Source: Caenorhabditis remanei
Lineage: Eukaryota > Nematoda > Chromadorea > Rhabditida > Rhabditidae
NCBI RefSeq assembly: GCF_010183535.1
Contig: NC_071333.1
Span: forward strand, 20,396,587-20,460,586
Reading direction: 5' to 3'
Length of the DNA stretch: 64,000 nt
The position numbers and the translations under genes were made by a program. Numbering within the stretch: the stretch's first letter is position 1; each line of letters starts with the position of its first letter. The notes beneath the pieces are model-generated. The model did not search any database. It saw only the letters and a program-made list of their open reading frames with translations, and was not told where the DNA came from. Positions 31,955-42,439 of this stretch are shown one piece after another.

Positions 31955-32635
31955 CCTTCCCTTGTTAGTTTCTTTCTTATTTTTTCCCTGTAGACAATGT
32001 TCAAAGCTGGTCTCGCTCTCCCTGCCGTTCAGTTTATCTTTATCACTCCAAATACACAACACTATTATTTTAAGAAAGAGGACGCATTCGCTTTCAAAAT
32101 ATGTTCTCTTCTATCTCATTCTTTTTTTAAACGGAAGTTCGCTTCCTCGACCGCTTTTCTCTAGTTTCACGACTATTGGGTTTTTTCTTCTTCTTACTCT
32201 TCTTCTTTTTTTTTTAGCTTCCTCTGTGCCTTCTTTTTTTATTACCATCTCACTTTTAAAAGGAAACAAGAAAACGTTTTTTTAAGAGAGCGAGTGGGCT
32301 TGAATCCCCAAAGAACACTGCGGTGAAAGGAGAAGAGAAACCAAATAATCAAGAAACTGAAGAAAAGCGGTCGAGGAACCGATCTTTCGTTTAAAAAATG
32401 AGATAGAAGACAACAATTTTTGAAAACGAATGCGTCCGCTTTTTTCCAAAAATAGTCTTGTGTATTTGGAGCGCAAAAAGATGAACTGAACTAGGGAGAA
32501 AATGTAATTTGAGGAAAAGCCAAAGGACGGTGTAGGCCAAACTTTGTCGCAAAGAATAAAATAAGAAAACCGACTAATTCTTGAAATTTCGACACACGAA
32601 AAAAACACGGTTCTTAAAAGTTTTGCTTCTAACAT
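31955..32635. mobile_element. Palindromic element Q, copy 1
   Basis: The left arm (GTTCTCTTCTATCTCATTCT at 32103, CCTCGACCGCTTTTCTCTAG at 32145) faces the right arm (CTGAAGAAAAGCGGTCGAGG at 32356, AATGAGATAGAAGACAAC at 32398) around about 32.27 kb. The right edge CACACGAAAAAAACACGGTT matches the left edge of the copy at 49262 in reverse complement. Non-coding. Confidence 0.7.
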
Positions 32636-32639
32636 TTGA

Positions 32640-34030
32640 AACTTCTTTCTTTCTTCGAAATGTTCCCTTTCTTCCAGTTTTCTCGTTAGTTATCTGATAT
32701 TTCTCACTGGAGAAACGTACTTTCCCAAAGAGCACTGTTTTCCATATTCGTTTTTCGGATCTCGTTCAAGCGCTCATGCTTTATGCATTTTATGCATTTC
32801 TGTTTTAATTGTTTCCTTCCCATTTTTCCCATTCGTTCGAAAAAACTGTCAAAGACATTTTTCATATCTATTCTGAAAAGCTCTCCATTGCCGGAAATCC
32901 TTTTTATAAGCTCCATTCAAAAAAGGGGATGGATTTATTATTCGAAAACCTTCTATTTTTTGAAGGAATACGAAGAAATATGTGAGGGTCGGCAGCAGAT
33001 AATGAAAGATAAAACTATAACAAAAGCCTTCGGAATAGCTGTAGCAGAAAATTTTTCCAGAGGCTCCATTTAAAAAGAGGTTCCTAAAAACGGATGACAT
33101 TACACAACAATGTTTCAGTTTGTTCTTAATTAAATTCAGATTTGACAGCAACATAAATCGAGATAACTGAATCCGAACAGATTAGGGCAGCACTGATAAT
33201 GATTGTAACCTTCAACTCTATGTATGCCGAATTGCTTTAAAATAGTGTCCAATCATATTTTGTTTGGTTATCATTACTGTCAGTTTCAATTTTCGCTGTT
33301 CTAACTTGAACGCTGTTCTGATACTCCGTGAGAGCACAAGAGAGAGTCTAAGCTTAAGTCTTTGGCAATTGGAAACTGCCAGATTTGATGTAATGATGTA
33401 CAGTGTTTTAGTTTTTAATTTTTTATCAGTTTTCTCATTAGTTATCTAATATTGTTTACTGGAGAAACGTTCTTCCCCAAAGAGCACTTTTTTTTCATAT
33501 CCGTTCTTTAGATCTTGTTCGGGCGCTCAAGTTTTATGCATTGTTTATGCATTTTATGCATTTCTGTTTTAATTGTTTCCTTCCCATTTTTCCCATTCGT
33601 TCGAAAAAACTGTCAAAGACATTTTTTATATCTATTCTGAAAAGCTCTCCATTGCCGGAAATTCTTTTCAAAGCACAAAGCACCATTCGAAAAGGAGGGG
33701 GGGGGGGTGCATTTCTCATCTTTTTTGAAGGAATAGGAAGAAGTATGTGAGGGTCGGCACTAGATAATGACATAGGAAACTATAACAAAAGCCTTCGGAA
33801 TAGCTGTAGCAGAAAATTTTTCCAGAGGCTCCTTTAAAAGAGGGTTTCATTTTTAAAAACGGAAAACATTATAAAACAAGGTTTCAGTTTTTTCAAATTG
33901 AATTCAGATTATATAGCAACATAAATCGAGATAACTGAATTTGAACAGATTAGGTCAGCACTGATAATGGTCGTAACCTTCAACTCTGTGCCGAATTGCT
34001 TTAAAAATGCATTCAGTCATATTTTGGTCA
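32640..34030 (+). repeat. Two tandem copies of a ~0.75-kb repeat R
   Basis: CTGGAGAAACGT with C-C-C-A-A-A-G-A-G-C-A-C at 32707 and 33460, TTCTGTTTTAATTGTTTCCT at 32800 and 33563, and CAGATTAGGGCAGCACTGAT / CAGATTAGGTCAGCACTGAT at 33178 and 33945 mark equivalent positions about 0.77 kb apart. An inverted single copy lies at 48190-48870. Short frames inside repeat in both copies and carry no family signal. Confidence 0.75.
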
Positions 34031-34049
34031 GTTTTATAAGAAATATATT

Positions 34050-34620
34050 TATTTTTTTAAATGGAGCCTCTGGAAAAAAAGTCTGGTAATGGACAGCAAT
34101 TCCGAAGGAATATGAAAAAAGCAGCCTCATTGATATTGGAGCACTTGTCTATGCATAAAACATGAGTGCTCTGCGAAAAAAAACCTCTTTTTGAACTGAA
34201 TCTTTGAGAAAAAGTTTCTGGTGATGGATAGCTATTCAGAAAGGATAGGAAAAAAGTCTCTGGCAAATACTGCAAACGAACGCAAAAAAAAGCGGATAGG
34301 AAAAAAAGTCTCATTGAAATAGGAGTGCATGTCTATGCATAAAACATGAGCGCTGAACGAAATTGAGCGCCCGAACGAGATCTAATAGACGGATAGGAAA
34401 AAAGTGCTCTTTGGAATAGAAAGTTTGTGCAGAATGCAAAATAACGAAGAACTAGAAAGAATACTGGGAGAAAGGGAACATTTTGAAGAACGAAAGAAGT
34501 TTCAAATGTTAGAAGCAAAGAATATACACGATAGATCCCAGAAGAACGTATGAAACAGTGAAAACTGTCAAACACATTCAAAACCACTAAATCGTTCTGT
34601 TTTTTACGCAATTTCATTGA
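34050..34620 (-). repeat. Inverted, rearranged pieces of repeat R
   Basis: AATGGAGCCTCTGGAAAAAA (34060) is the reverse complement of the R segment at 33055. CTATGCATAAAACATGAG occurs at 34150 and 34332, so two short units are present. Non-coding. Confidence 0.6.
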
Positions 34621-34624
34621 AATT

Positions 34625-35420
34625 CATAGTTTCTAGTGTTAGGTGTGGAGTTTATTCATGTAGTACTGTCTTATAGTAATGAATTTGAACACTGGGAAAC
34701 AAATCAACTCTATCACGTTCCAGACTTATGATGTCATAGACTGGCTCCACAAGTTCCACCAGATATAGTGGAAATCATTATCAAGCTGGAAGTCAATGGG
34801 TTGGACATTTTGTTCGACCGGGAAACTAGCTGGGTCTGGTGTGAGAAGTCAAAGATTGTTCATTTCCACTGATCAACCGCTCTCCGTTCGGTTTCTTGCA
34901 CCACAGTACCAAGGAGAACGATATGTTATGTTTTAATACACATTTTCTTCTCAATGAAACTTTTTATATAATCATTTGTTTTCTTTATTATTTTTGTTTC
35001 CGTTGTTCTCGGAGCAGTTTTAATGCTGTTCAGTATGATTCTTGTTATCTTAATCTAGCACATTGGAAATAGAAAAAAAAGCTTCTTTCAATTTCCATTC
35101 GGCCAAGTGAAAATGTTCCAAGCATCAACAATATCTCAAAATAAGTAATAACATATTCTCTGTACTATTATTACGGTATTCTCTGCCATGAGTTGAAGAT
35201 CTCTGAAAATCTTATCGAACGGGTAAGTTTTTCTTGAAGACTGTTTGCTAAAGGGTCAGGTTTTTCTGTGTACCGTTGTTACACCGATTAACTGACGATT
35301 CAGCTTGTTGTCTGGAGATTTTTTATCGGTTTTGAATCTGTTTACAGATGTTCTTTCACTGCGACTTGGCAGAAAACTGATGAAACTGATAATGCAGTAA
35401 CATTGGTATCACGGACTATC
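34625..35420. other. Intergenic, no supported gene
   Basis: Around 34740-34860 composition is slightly less AT-rich and a short frame reads P-P-D-I-V-E-I-I-I-K-L-E-V-N-G, but no exon series or family could be assigned. Confidence 0.35.
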
Positions 35421-35429
35421 TTCAGGAAA

Positions 35430-36945
35430 ATGCTAAAGGCTTTAGACCTCCACTATAATAATGTTTTGTCTTAGTTAGTTCTTCTCAACAGGTGCCGTTT
35501 ATTTCTGTACCGAACCTACTCTTCTCTTCTTTTACTCCATTTTCATTGCCACGCCCTCCGCTCATGATACCGTCCTCCTCAGCCTAAATCATTTTCCTGC
35601 ACACATGATCCCAACCGTTTTCCTGCCTAGATCAACTGTCTTTTCAATGTGTCTCTCTTTATTTCTCATCGTCTCTCTCTCTCTCTCCTTTTATTGTTTT
35701 ACTCGTCGTGGTGTCAGCATTTTGTTTACTCCTCATAACTACTGTCAAGTTTAAGAAAAATTTGACTGACGGGAAAACCGCACCGGTTATTAATCGTGAC
35801 GCCTTGTCAGACAATCCAAAAACCCTAACTGCTAATGAACATACACAGCGATCATCAAACGATTAATAATAATATCCAGAGCCGATTCACACAATGGCTC
35901 TTAAAAAAGATGATGTGGACTAAAAAAATTGTGACATTCTTCAGTAAATGATTTTGTGGTGCCTTTTCAAAACATGTCATTTTGAGTTCTTTCAGACCTG
36001 GTGTCCGGAGTTGAAATACTGTTCACTGTTTAGCACAATTTATTTTTGTGCCGATCTAATTCCAAACATTTGCATCAATTTTATTTTGGAAGGCTATTCA
36101 TTCACAAAAGTATTTCATCATCACTAGAAAAAACGAAAAATGCGTTAACACGCACAGTGCGTCAATCAAAAGAGAGGAAATTTGAATCGAATCAGTTTTT
36201 CTCGCTTTCAATCAAGAGGATACAAATTAAACGAATTATCATCTAAAACGTACAACACCTTTTGTACAACTTAACTCTTCTCTTGTTTGTCATAAGAAAA
36301 ATGCGTGAAACTTTGTGATTATGTCATATCAAGAGGCAAAGAAAGAAAATAAGAACATTTTCATGAGAATAAGATAAAACACAAAAAAATGTACGTGGTC
36401 GTCCACAAAGACATGAAATGTTTTCTATATCATGAGATTTTCGTCTTTTCTTCGATTCTACACTCAAAATACTTTCATAATTAGTTTTGGAGCTCAAAAG
36501 TCATCTAAGAAGTCGTATTTCCTTCACGTCATCTTTTTATTTTTTGTTGGATTTTTGACTCTCTGTCTTACAATCAAAAGCGGGTCATCGTCATCAATCT
36601 TTTTTCTTTCACAACTTTCCAATTCCTTTCCCTATTCTCAAGATGTTGTCTTTAGACCACCACTACAATATTTCGTCTCAGATCTTCTCAACGGGGGCCC
36701 GTTTATTTCTATCCCCACCCTACTCTTTTCTTCTTTTATTTCGTGAATAGTGCGTTCTCATTGCCACATTCTCCGCTCATTGACACCGTTCTCCTCAGCC
36801 CATTTCCTGCACACATAAACCCAACCGTCTTGCTGCACGGACCAACTGTCTTTTTCTATGTGTCTCTCTTTATTTCTCATTGTCTCTCCCTTCTTTGTTA
36901 TTTTACGCGTCGTGGTGTCATCATTATACTCATTCCGCAGGAAAA
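35430..36945 (+). repeat. Pair of ~310-bp direct repeats (35430-35740, 36640-36945)
   Basis: Shared strings include TTTCCTGCACACAT (35597, 36804), ATGTGTCTCTCTTTATTTCT (35649, 36860) and GTCGTGGTGTCA (35706, 36910). Both are pyrimidine-rich, and both are followed by sequence with short exon-like pieces. They may be duplicated promoter or 5'-flank regions. Frames inside (36432-36976) are low-complexity and not supported as genes. Confidence 0.65.
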
Positions 36946-37184
36946 CTGCAGAAAAAAGCTTCTATTTTCTCTTTGACTATGTAGTTTTTTCATTAGGTTT
37001 AAGTTTTTCGACGTTATAGAAAATTTTTATGAATAGTTTTTATCAAGTTGGTTTTAATCTCCATTGTTCACATACGCTTTCTGCAACACAAGAGGACAAC
37101 TATATACTCACACATCAAAAACAAAAAAAGGGAAGAGGAGTTAATTTCATTTTTCGAAACTCGCTCAAATAAGACGCCAAGCAG

Positions 37185-37530
37185 TACTTCTATCAAAATG
37201 TCAGTGTAAATTTTTCGCTTTTTTAATTGTCACTACTTTATACCAAGTTTCTTCCAGATCCGATTTCTCTGTGTACGATTGGATAACTTACGGAAAGAAA
37301 ACTGAACAGAAAAACCATACAGCATCTCCATTGTTTTTTCAATTTTGAAAAAAATGGATGGAATAAGACGCAATGCAGTGAAGACCGGAAACTACAAACC
37401 AACCTTATAAGCGTAAGTCGTATTTATTGCCACTACAAAGAAAATTGTAACACGATTTTTTCAGATTCGATTCCCCTGTCGACGAATTGGCAACGATACC
37501 GGAAAGCTTCAAAAGAAACTTATCGAAATA
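37185..37530 (+). pseudogene. Two tandem copies of a two-exon start-like module
   Basis: AATAAGACGCCAAGCAGT (37165) and AATAAGACGCAATGCAGT (37363) precede a donor (GTAAAT or GTAAGT) and, after a short intron, TTCCAG-ATCCGATTTCTCTGTG (37255) or TTTCAG-ATTCGATTCCCCTGTC (37463). The first reads M-S-V-S-D-F-S-V-Y-D-W-I-T-Y-G-K-K if spliced at GTAAAT; the second has no ATG at the equivalent position. Product unknown; both are probably fragments. Confidence 0.3.
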
Positions 37531-37879
37531 GACAAAAATTGCTGTGTCGGTCCTTTCGGATAGCTTAGACAATGTGCAACTGTTTGTCGTGAGGAATCCC
37601 AAATTTTCAGATCTTTGGTGAGTTGATTCAATTGCATTTCTAAGCGTTTTGAATGAAATTCCAAGCAGATATCTCCTAGAGAAGCAGTCGAAAGCCAATT
37701 TACGGGGCGGAGCCAACAGCGATGTCTGGAAAGTGCACACTAATCGGCAGTCACCGGTTTCTTTAGCACGGAAGTTCATGAAATAAACCATGAGATAAAA
37801 ATCCACTTACAACAACTTTTCCATTGAGCTTGAGCACCTCCACTGTCGAAATTCGTTGACGTCGGATAGAAACTTGTGG

Positions 37880-38105
37880 TCGAAATTCTACCAGTGTCCG
37901 AGCTAAACCCGACATTCTCTTAATTTCTGACCAGAAGTGACCAAGATCCGTTCTAAAGCCGCCGTTCCATTAACTTGCGGGTAAAACTACCGAAACTGCT
38001 TCAGCTTCCGGTTAAAAGGTGACCTAGAGCCGACTTAAAGTCGGAAACCGTTCAACTTTTGGCTTGAAGGTCAACAAGATTCGATCTAAAGTTGCCACAC
38101 GGCTG
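37880..38105 (+). repeat. Degenerate short tandem repeat
   Basis: Units of about 60-70 bp share a core of the type GTGACC-A/T-AGA-T/G-CC followed by TAAAG (37937, 38018, and GGTCAACAAGATTCGATCTA at 38067). Copies are strongly diverged. Confidence 0.4.
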
Positions 38106-38134
38106 CCAAATAATTCGAAAAGTGCCAACAAAAA

Positions 38135-38528
38135 ATGGAGCTATGTTAAAAGTCAATCGAGTTCAAATCAAATGGTTAGTCTTTATTACTGTGGCTGTTT
38201 CGAAAGTATTCTCTACAGCCCGGTGAGCGAGAATGACACATCGGTTATGAACAGACTTTTCAATTACTCCAATTTCTTATTCTATTTTAGTTTTGTTGGT
38301 TCTGTGTCTAGTTTCCTTATCAGCATTTGTGTTTTTTTTGTTCATACTGATGTGTTTGTTAATAATGCTTTGCATTTTATTTATACCATTCCCGGTTCTT
38401 TAGGTCATGAGAAAAAAAGCTGTTTACACTTTCTCCTCGCTGACTTGGTTTGTGGTTTCCGCTCTTTACTGCTTTGCGTCATATTCCATCGATTTTTTTT
38501 CAAACTTGAAAAACAAATATTCGTTTAG
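38135..38528 (+). CDS. Partial repeated module with YYCGCF frame
   Basis: The frame reads S-S-N-Q-M-V-S-L-Y-Y-C-G-C-F-E-S-I-L-Y-S-P-V-S-E-N-D-T and continues open to 38528 through hydrophobic sequence, longer than in the other copies. The upstream exons found in G1 and G3 are missing within 400 bp. Function unknown. Confidence 0.3.
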
Positions 38529-38839
38529 CAATAGTTACTTTTCCAAAAAAATCTAAAATTGCGGTGTTTGGGACGAAAAATGAATTAGAACAGGTAATTT
38601 TCAGCAAAAAATTGTCGAAATTTCGAATTTTTAGCTAGAAGTGAGAGTTCTAGAGAGGAAGATCGGGAAAATTTCTGAATATGATGGAATTATAAAAAAA
38701 AATCCAGTTTTCTAACTGGAAATCATTGCTCTTAAGAATTTCCCGGTTGAAGAAACATTTGGAAGAGAAATTCGATGAGTAACAAGGAAACGGAAAAAAT
38801 GTGTTTACAGATTACAAGGGATTATTTATTTCGCAATAG

Positions 38840-39010
38840 TTACTTGCATCGAACATAAACAGCTTCAAATTCTGCTGCATAATGTTCGTGACTGCAGAAG
38901 AGCGCGCAGTTCTTGATGAGCACTTGTCAGTTTTGTTTGCACGCCATTCTCGGACCTCGCTTCGTCTCTTCTTTTCGACCAACGGACCCATCGCTCCCGC
39001 ATTCCCATTA
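38840..39010 (-). CDS. Open terminal exon with Cys pattern, antisense, second copy
   Basis: Minus-strand tail N-C-A-L-F-C-S-H-E-H-Y-A-A-E-F-E-A-V-Y then V-R-C-K and TAA at 38840, followed by AATAAA. It pairs with 26703-26863, in the same position relative to the Argonaute fragment. Against that copy a one-base insertion lies just upstream of the first Cys, so one of the two is frame-shifted. Confidence 0.3.
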
Positions 39011-39266
39011 TTTGTGTAGTCCCTTTTGGCTACTACTTTAGTATAGATGTAGACGGATAATGTGAGTTTTAATCTTCTTTTCAAGTGTTAATTCATAATT
39101 CTTAGGTTTGACGGCTTGTGTCGCGGTCTTCATTATTCTTGATGTGTTTGATTTTTTGAGAATTAATTTATGGAGTTGAACTGTGAAACTGTACCATATC
39201 GGAGAGTCTATGTATGTGAGTGTATTTTGTTTAGTGAGTTGAAAAATGATTCTGAAACAATTTCAG

Positions 39267-39831
39267 ATAAATTTTACTTGGAATATTGGATCGCCTTTGG
39301 TCAAAATGCAAAGTGTCCAACTGATTTCGCTAAAGCCGGTCATTTCTATGAGGCGAAGGAGCTCACAAACTGGGAAGTATGTTACATCCAAAACGAAGAA
39401 ATCCAGTGAGTTCAATGTTTCTGTAAAGACATACATAAGTTAAGCAATTGAATTATTTCAGAGGTCTCTCAGATCAGCTGGTTGTCGAGATGAGCAAGAA
39501 CGGAGTGAGAGTTGCAAAACCAGCAATCAGCTACATTGTAAAGAATGACCTCAAGGTATGTTGCTGCTGTTTAAATCAAAAGATAAATAATTTGATGTTT
39601 TAGACTGTCTTCAAGAAAGCCAAGAACCCTGGAAGACAGCTTATCTTCTTTGTCATTCGCACAAGATACCACATCCATCAAGCAATCAAAGCTTTCGAGC
39701 AGAAGTACGATATTTTGACTCAAGAAATCCACTTCGAAACTGACGAGAAGTTCTTCCGTCAAACTCAAACCCGCCAAAATATTGTCAACAAGGTAGTAGG
39801 ATTCGAGACTTCACAAAAAAGTGAAAAGTAA
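39267..39831 (+). pseudogene. Worm-type (WAGO-like) Argonaute fragment: MID domain to start of PIWI
   Basis: Exons 39267-39405, 39462-39555 and 39604-39831 are in phase and free of stops. The encoded order is F-Y-L-E-Y-W ... E-L-T-N-W-E-V-C-Y; then G-L-S-D-Q-L-V-V-E-M-S-K-N-G-V-R-V; then L-I-F-F-V-I-R-T-R-Y-H-I-H-Q-A-I-K, K-Y-D-I-L-T-Q-E-I-H and R-Q-N-I-V-N-K. This is the MID/early-PIWI part of WAGO-type Argonautes and stops exactly where K-L-G-G would begin. The GTAGTAGG that should be the next donor is read through to a TAA 13 codons later, followed by AATAAA near 39868. The PIWI catalytic half is absent. It may be expressed as a truncated protein if it has a start upstream. Confidence 0.85.
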
Positions 39832-39997
39832 TTGTATTATTTTTGTTTGTTAACTATTGATTTTAATAAAAATGTTGTAATTTTCAACTATTTTTTCGGT
39901 TAAAGTAACGTCATTCGTTTCAGCAATCCTTCCGAAAACGCTCGAGGAAAATAAAATCGATCATAGAACACTACTTATTTTTGGAAACCAATATCAT

Positions 39998-40165
39998 TTA
40001 TTGTTCACGGTTTTTGAGTTCTGTTAATTCTCGCTTAATTATTTCCATCTCCATATTTTTATTACACTCCGCGATTTTAAAAAAAACTAATTTTTCAACA
40101 TTTTTAACCCATGATTTCTTCTCGATAGATGTAAAATGATTCAGAATTCTCAGTTTTTGTTTCAT
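39998..40165 (-). CDS. Small charged hypothetical protein (55 aa)
   Basis: ATG at 40165 opens M-K-Q-K-L-R-I-L-N-H-F-T-S-I-E-K-K-S-W and ends E-L-T-E-L-K-N-R-E-Q; the stop TAA itself overlaps an AATAAA poly-A signal. A TATAAAG lies only 15 bp upstream of the ATG, and a GC-rich promoter-like stretch (GGGCGGGGCTGAAG) lies 60 bp upstream. The frame extends further upstream from GTG without ATG. The tail could form a helix. No family recognised. Confidence 0.3.
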   Translation of the reverse strand: MKQKLRILNHFTSIEKKSWVKNVEKLVFFKIAECNKNMEMEIIKRELTELKNREQ

Positions 40166-40249
40166 TACTCCCTTTATACACCCAAGAAAAAAATCGCGTA
40201 AAAAGTGTGCCGCGACGTTGCAATCTTCAGCCCCGCCCACACAAGACTG

Positions 40250-41780
40250 CCCCCACTGTGTCGATTTACGGAGCGTAGTTTTTTTTCTTTCTTTTCTCGA
40301 CTTTTCAGCAAAACTGAATGAAAAAGTAAGTTTTTCATCAAATTTTCTGTTATTAGAAAGAATCTAAATAATTTTCATCTGAAATATTCACATGTTTCTA
40401 CTTGAATTCACAAAACAGCCGAAACATTGGATTTACTTTTCAATCTTACCCATATTTCAGTGATTTCGACATTACGTCATGATGAAATGAACGATGAATC
40501 TAAGACATTTATTCTACAAGCAAAATAAGCGAATACCTGAAGATAATCAATTCAATCGAACCATTGAGAGCAAAAATCTACTCAACGCGTGGTCTCTGTT
40601 GGTCCGTGGAGTGTTGCATTTCCATCAGTCACATATTCACGATAATATTCAAATTTTCAATGATGGAAAGACAAGTTTTGTGCGAGTACAATCAATACAT
40701 CGGTGACGACCAAAAATTCGTGAAACCGTATTTTCTCAGAATTTGGAAGACGTTTTGGAAGAAGAATCAAAACAATTGTTTTTCATGTATTTGCTTTTTC
40801 AGCAAGCCCAACTACTCTCCATGATGCCTTCAGGAGCAAAACATCAAGGATTATGACTTTCGAGCAGAACGATATAAAATTATGTGTTTAATTAACAAAA
40901 TCTGAGCGATGTACGCAAAACAAGATTGAGGAGCGCAGTAATTTAACTTAACTCGCATGAAATGAGCCGGAAAAATGAAATTATTGCTGAATATGCTTAA
41001 AACTATTGTTCAAATAGAGACAAGCTGGTCTTTGCCCTGTAATACCTCGTAACAACATTAAATTCGTCAAGCTCGTGATCCTGAACGAAACTTGGTCTCA
41101 ATTATGTGCTCCGATACGCCACAATTCTTCCAACTGCTCCACTGATATCGATTATTCCCGAAACCTCACGGTTTGAAAACGGTTGATCCCGTTCGATCAC
41201 TGATTTGACATATTCTGTCTATTTGTATTCTCTATTCCACTATTCATTCATAAAGGTGAAGTGAGTTCTCTTCAGTCTGTCAATCTCCACATTTGTGATG
41301 ATCGGGACAGTTTTTTCGGTCATCCAGGTTTGGAGAATGACGTGACTTGAAGAATGAATTTTTGAATTTTTATATAAACCCGTCATGTTTCAGATTAATG
41401 AATGATAAATTTTATGAACGAAAGGAATCTGTATATCCGACAGTTTTGTAATTTTGTTTCTTTATGTTTTACCCCATTAAAAACCATCTATGTTTCTCCA
41501 AACTAGTAAGTAAGTAACACATAATATTCAAACTCCCTTCTTCCCGCAATATTCTTTTCCATCCACCCATGTGTACCCATCTTTGCCTTCCCCTCCTCAC
41601 ACAGCGCCCCGAGAGCGTCCAAGTATTTTTCTTCCCCTCTTCTTGCCTTTCTTTGTGTCCTCTTCAGCTAGTCCCAAATTTTTTACTTTTAAATATAGAA
41701 GTACTTGTACGTTTTGTTGTTTATCTAAATGCCATAGGAAAAAAAAACATTTGGAATTTAATGTTTGTTTATTGAAGAAA
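40250..41780. other. Intergenic, no supported gene
   Basis: Two overlapping open frames at 40494-40824 (plus) share no recognised motif; a GTAAGT follows GAATGAAAAA at 40327. 41520-41700 is pyrimidine-rich. It forms the 3' flank of the transthyretin-like gene. Confidence 0.4.
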
Positions 41781-41783
41781 AAA

Positions 41784-42429
41784 CTATTTGCCAGAAAGAC
41801 TTTCGACTTGAATTGCTTTAGTCAAAACGAAGTCTTCGGTACGTTTGATGTTTCTGAAATTAGTAATAGAATTTTGAATTCACAAATAATTAAAACTTAC
41901 GTGTCAAAAACTGGAACCGGGTCAAGAATCTGATCTTGTTTCCAAGCCGTGTCGTCATCAGAGCAAGTGTGATAAATCAACATATGAAGTTCATAGAATG
42001 GCTGAAAATTTTTATTAGAAGTTTAAAAATGGTTTAGACCTTTACACATAATTTAAAAGGGATTAGTAAATAAAACCAATAAAAATCTTACGTCTAAAAG
42101 TCCATATATTTTCTGTTTTCCTTGCATTTCATACTCCATCGACCTTTGATCCGTGCACTTCACTAAGACCTCGTCTATTTCGTCATGGAAAGGCGTGCTG
42201 AAATTAGAAATAATCAAACTGAAACGTACGGAAGCAATTTAAACCCTTCTGCTTCATCCTCCATCAAAATCATTCTTGCACACCAGCTCCGTGAAAAAGA
42301 GTTTTTACAGGTTAGATTGCCAGTCAAGTGTATGTCAATGCTGTCTTCCATTTCATTTCCGAGCACAAGCAAAACGAGAAGAAACTGTAGCGGAAGAAGA
42401 AGAGCAACTTTCATTTTGCACAAGTTCAT
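41784..42429 (-). CDS. Transthyretin-like (TTL) family secreted protein
   Basis: The CDS is complement(join(41784..41853, 41901..42001, 42092..42197, 42230..42429)), 158 residues; exon lengths 70, 101, 106 and 200 give consistent phases. A signal peptide (M-K-V-A-L-L-L-P-L-Q-F-L-L-V-L-L) follows either ATG 42429 or, more likely, ATG 42414. The TTL domain shows V/I-H-L-T-G-N-L-T-C-K at its start, T-P-F-H-D-E-I-D-E-V-L in the middle and P-F-Y-E-L-H-M-L-I-Y-H-T-C-S-D-D-D, the counterpart of the P-Y-L-x-I-x-H-x-C strand. TTL proteins are a large nematode-specific secreted family; one member bridges dying cells to engulfing cells in C. elegans, most are uncharacterised. The first intron is only 32 bp (42198-42229), unusually short. 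The gene looks intact. Confidence 0.85.
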
Positions 42430-42439
42430 GTCATAGAGA

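Noticed and set aside
32783..33154. Paired frames within repeat R (also at 33541 and 48559)
   Set aside because: They recur because the repeat recurs; no family signal, and frames differ between copies.
36432..36976. Two consecutive plus-strand frames rich in S, F and L
   Set aside because: Pyrimidine-rich low-complexity sequence; the second lies inside a direct repeat whose other copy is not open.
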